This document shows positions 5,155-5,559 of a stretch of 5,559 nucleotides of DNA, in pieces. The notes beneath the pieces are model-generated. The model was given only the letters and a program-made list of their open reading frames with translations. It made no database searches and had not been told where the DNA came from. The position numbers and the translations under genes were made by a program. Each line of letters begins with the position of its first letter. Position 1 is the first letter of the stretch. Source of the stretch: an archaeon (lineage in GTDB: Archaea; Asgardarchaeota; Hermodarchaeia; Hermodarchaeales; Hermodarchaeaceae); assembly GCA_016550415.1 (NCBI GenBank), contig JABXGU010000669.1:1-5559 (forward strand), written 5' to 3'.

Positions 5155-5559
5155 ATGACTTATGGCGAGCTTGATGATAAAGCACTTTCATGGGCAACTG
5201 AAAGTGCATTTGGTGTTAATGCTGAATCTATGCCCAAACAAGTAGTTATCTGTCCAATCCGCATAGAGAAATTTTTCAAAGAATTCCATGAAGTACTTAG
5301 CGAAAATAAACTGGACCAAGAAGAAGTAAAAAGTGGTTTTCAGGTGAAGGGAGGAGAAAGACAGGTATTATTCTGTAGGGGAGGCATGGGGGCATCAATG
5401 TTTGCAGATTTAAGTTACATTCTCTGCCATTGTAAAAATATTCAGGAAATAATCTTCGTTGGTACAGGTGGAGGACTTGGTCATAATATTGAAACCGTTG
5501 ACATTAACATTCCTCTCTTATGCCTTAGGCTTGATAAAGTGCTTGAAGTCTTGTTACCA
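5155..5559 (+). CDS. Nucleoside phosphorylase-like protein, 3' end cut by window
   Basis: The reading frame is open from ATG 5155 to the right edge, giving 135 residues of a protein that continues beyond. It resembles the PNP/UDP phosphorylase superfamily: CPIRIEKF (33-40) sits where GDPxRVEKI is usual, CRGGMGASM (74-82) matches the S/CxGxGGPS loop, and IIFVGTGGGLG (99-109) with VDINIP (115-120) matches the RIGTxGGL...GDVVI segment. Typical members cleave uridine or purine nucleosides with phosphate to base and ribose-1-phosphate. Several phosphate-contacting positions differ (see findings), so hydrolase or another base/ribose activity is possible. The start is 2 bp after the kinase TGA, with a weak AGGAAG 10 nt upstream, so translation is probably coupled to the kinase. 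Residues past 135, including the ribose and base pocket, cannot be seen. Confidence 0.8.
   Translation, partial: MTYGELDDKALSWATESAFGVNAESMPKQVVICPIRIEKFFKEFHEVLSENKLDQEEVKSGFQVKGGERQVLFCRGGMGASMFADLSYILCHCKNIQEIIFVGTGGGLGHNIETVDINIPLLCLRLDKVLEVLLP

Overview
The window looks like a piece of an archaeal chromosome, moderately AT-rich, most likely from an uncultured anaerobic lineage of the Bathyarchaeia/TACK type. The best evidence is the first gene. It encodes the large (gamma) subunit of the corrinoid iron-sulfur protein of acetyl-CoA decarbonylase/synthase, and it reads much more like archaeal CdhE than like acetogen AcsC. The VHZ/DUSP23-type phosphatase, the stack of PAS domains without an output domain, and the PfkB kinase next to a nucleoside phosphorylase-like gene also fit an archaeon. 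The lineage is inferred from remembered family sequences; no search was run.

Layout. (1) 26-1417, plus strand: cdhE, probably the last gene of a cdh/acs operon that lies left of the window; its true start may be beyond the left edge. (2) 1442-1885, minus strand: a small dual-specificity/tyrosine phosphatase, convergent with cdhE across 24 bp. (3) 2002-3939, minus strand: a soluble protein of five PAS domains and nothing else, 116 bp upstream of the phosphatase on the same strand. That gap contains a 24-bp imperfect palindrome next to a TATA-like element. (4) 3940-4180: a 241-bp divergent promoter region with ribosome binding sites for both flanking genes. (5) 4181-5152, plus strand: a PfkB/ribokinase-family kinase. 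(6) 5155-5559, plus strand, running off the right edge: the N-terminal 135 codons of a nucleoside phosphorylase-like protein, only 2 bp after the kinase stop.

Working together. CdhE belongs to the methyl branch of the Wood-Ljungdahl pathway, as the methyl carrier to or from acetyl-CoA synthase. The PAS protein and the phosphatase could form a small signalling unit, with a PAS sensor and a phosphatase output, but only gene order supports this. The kinase and phosphorylase are tightly coupled and suggest nucleoside salvage, with a nucleoside giving base plus ribose-1-phosphate and the kinase acting on the nucleoside or the sugar phosphate. The phosphorylase-like protein appears to have lost several canonical phosphate-contacting residues, so its chemistry is open. 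No RNA gene, mobile element, CRISPR array or origin was recognised.
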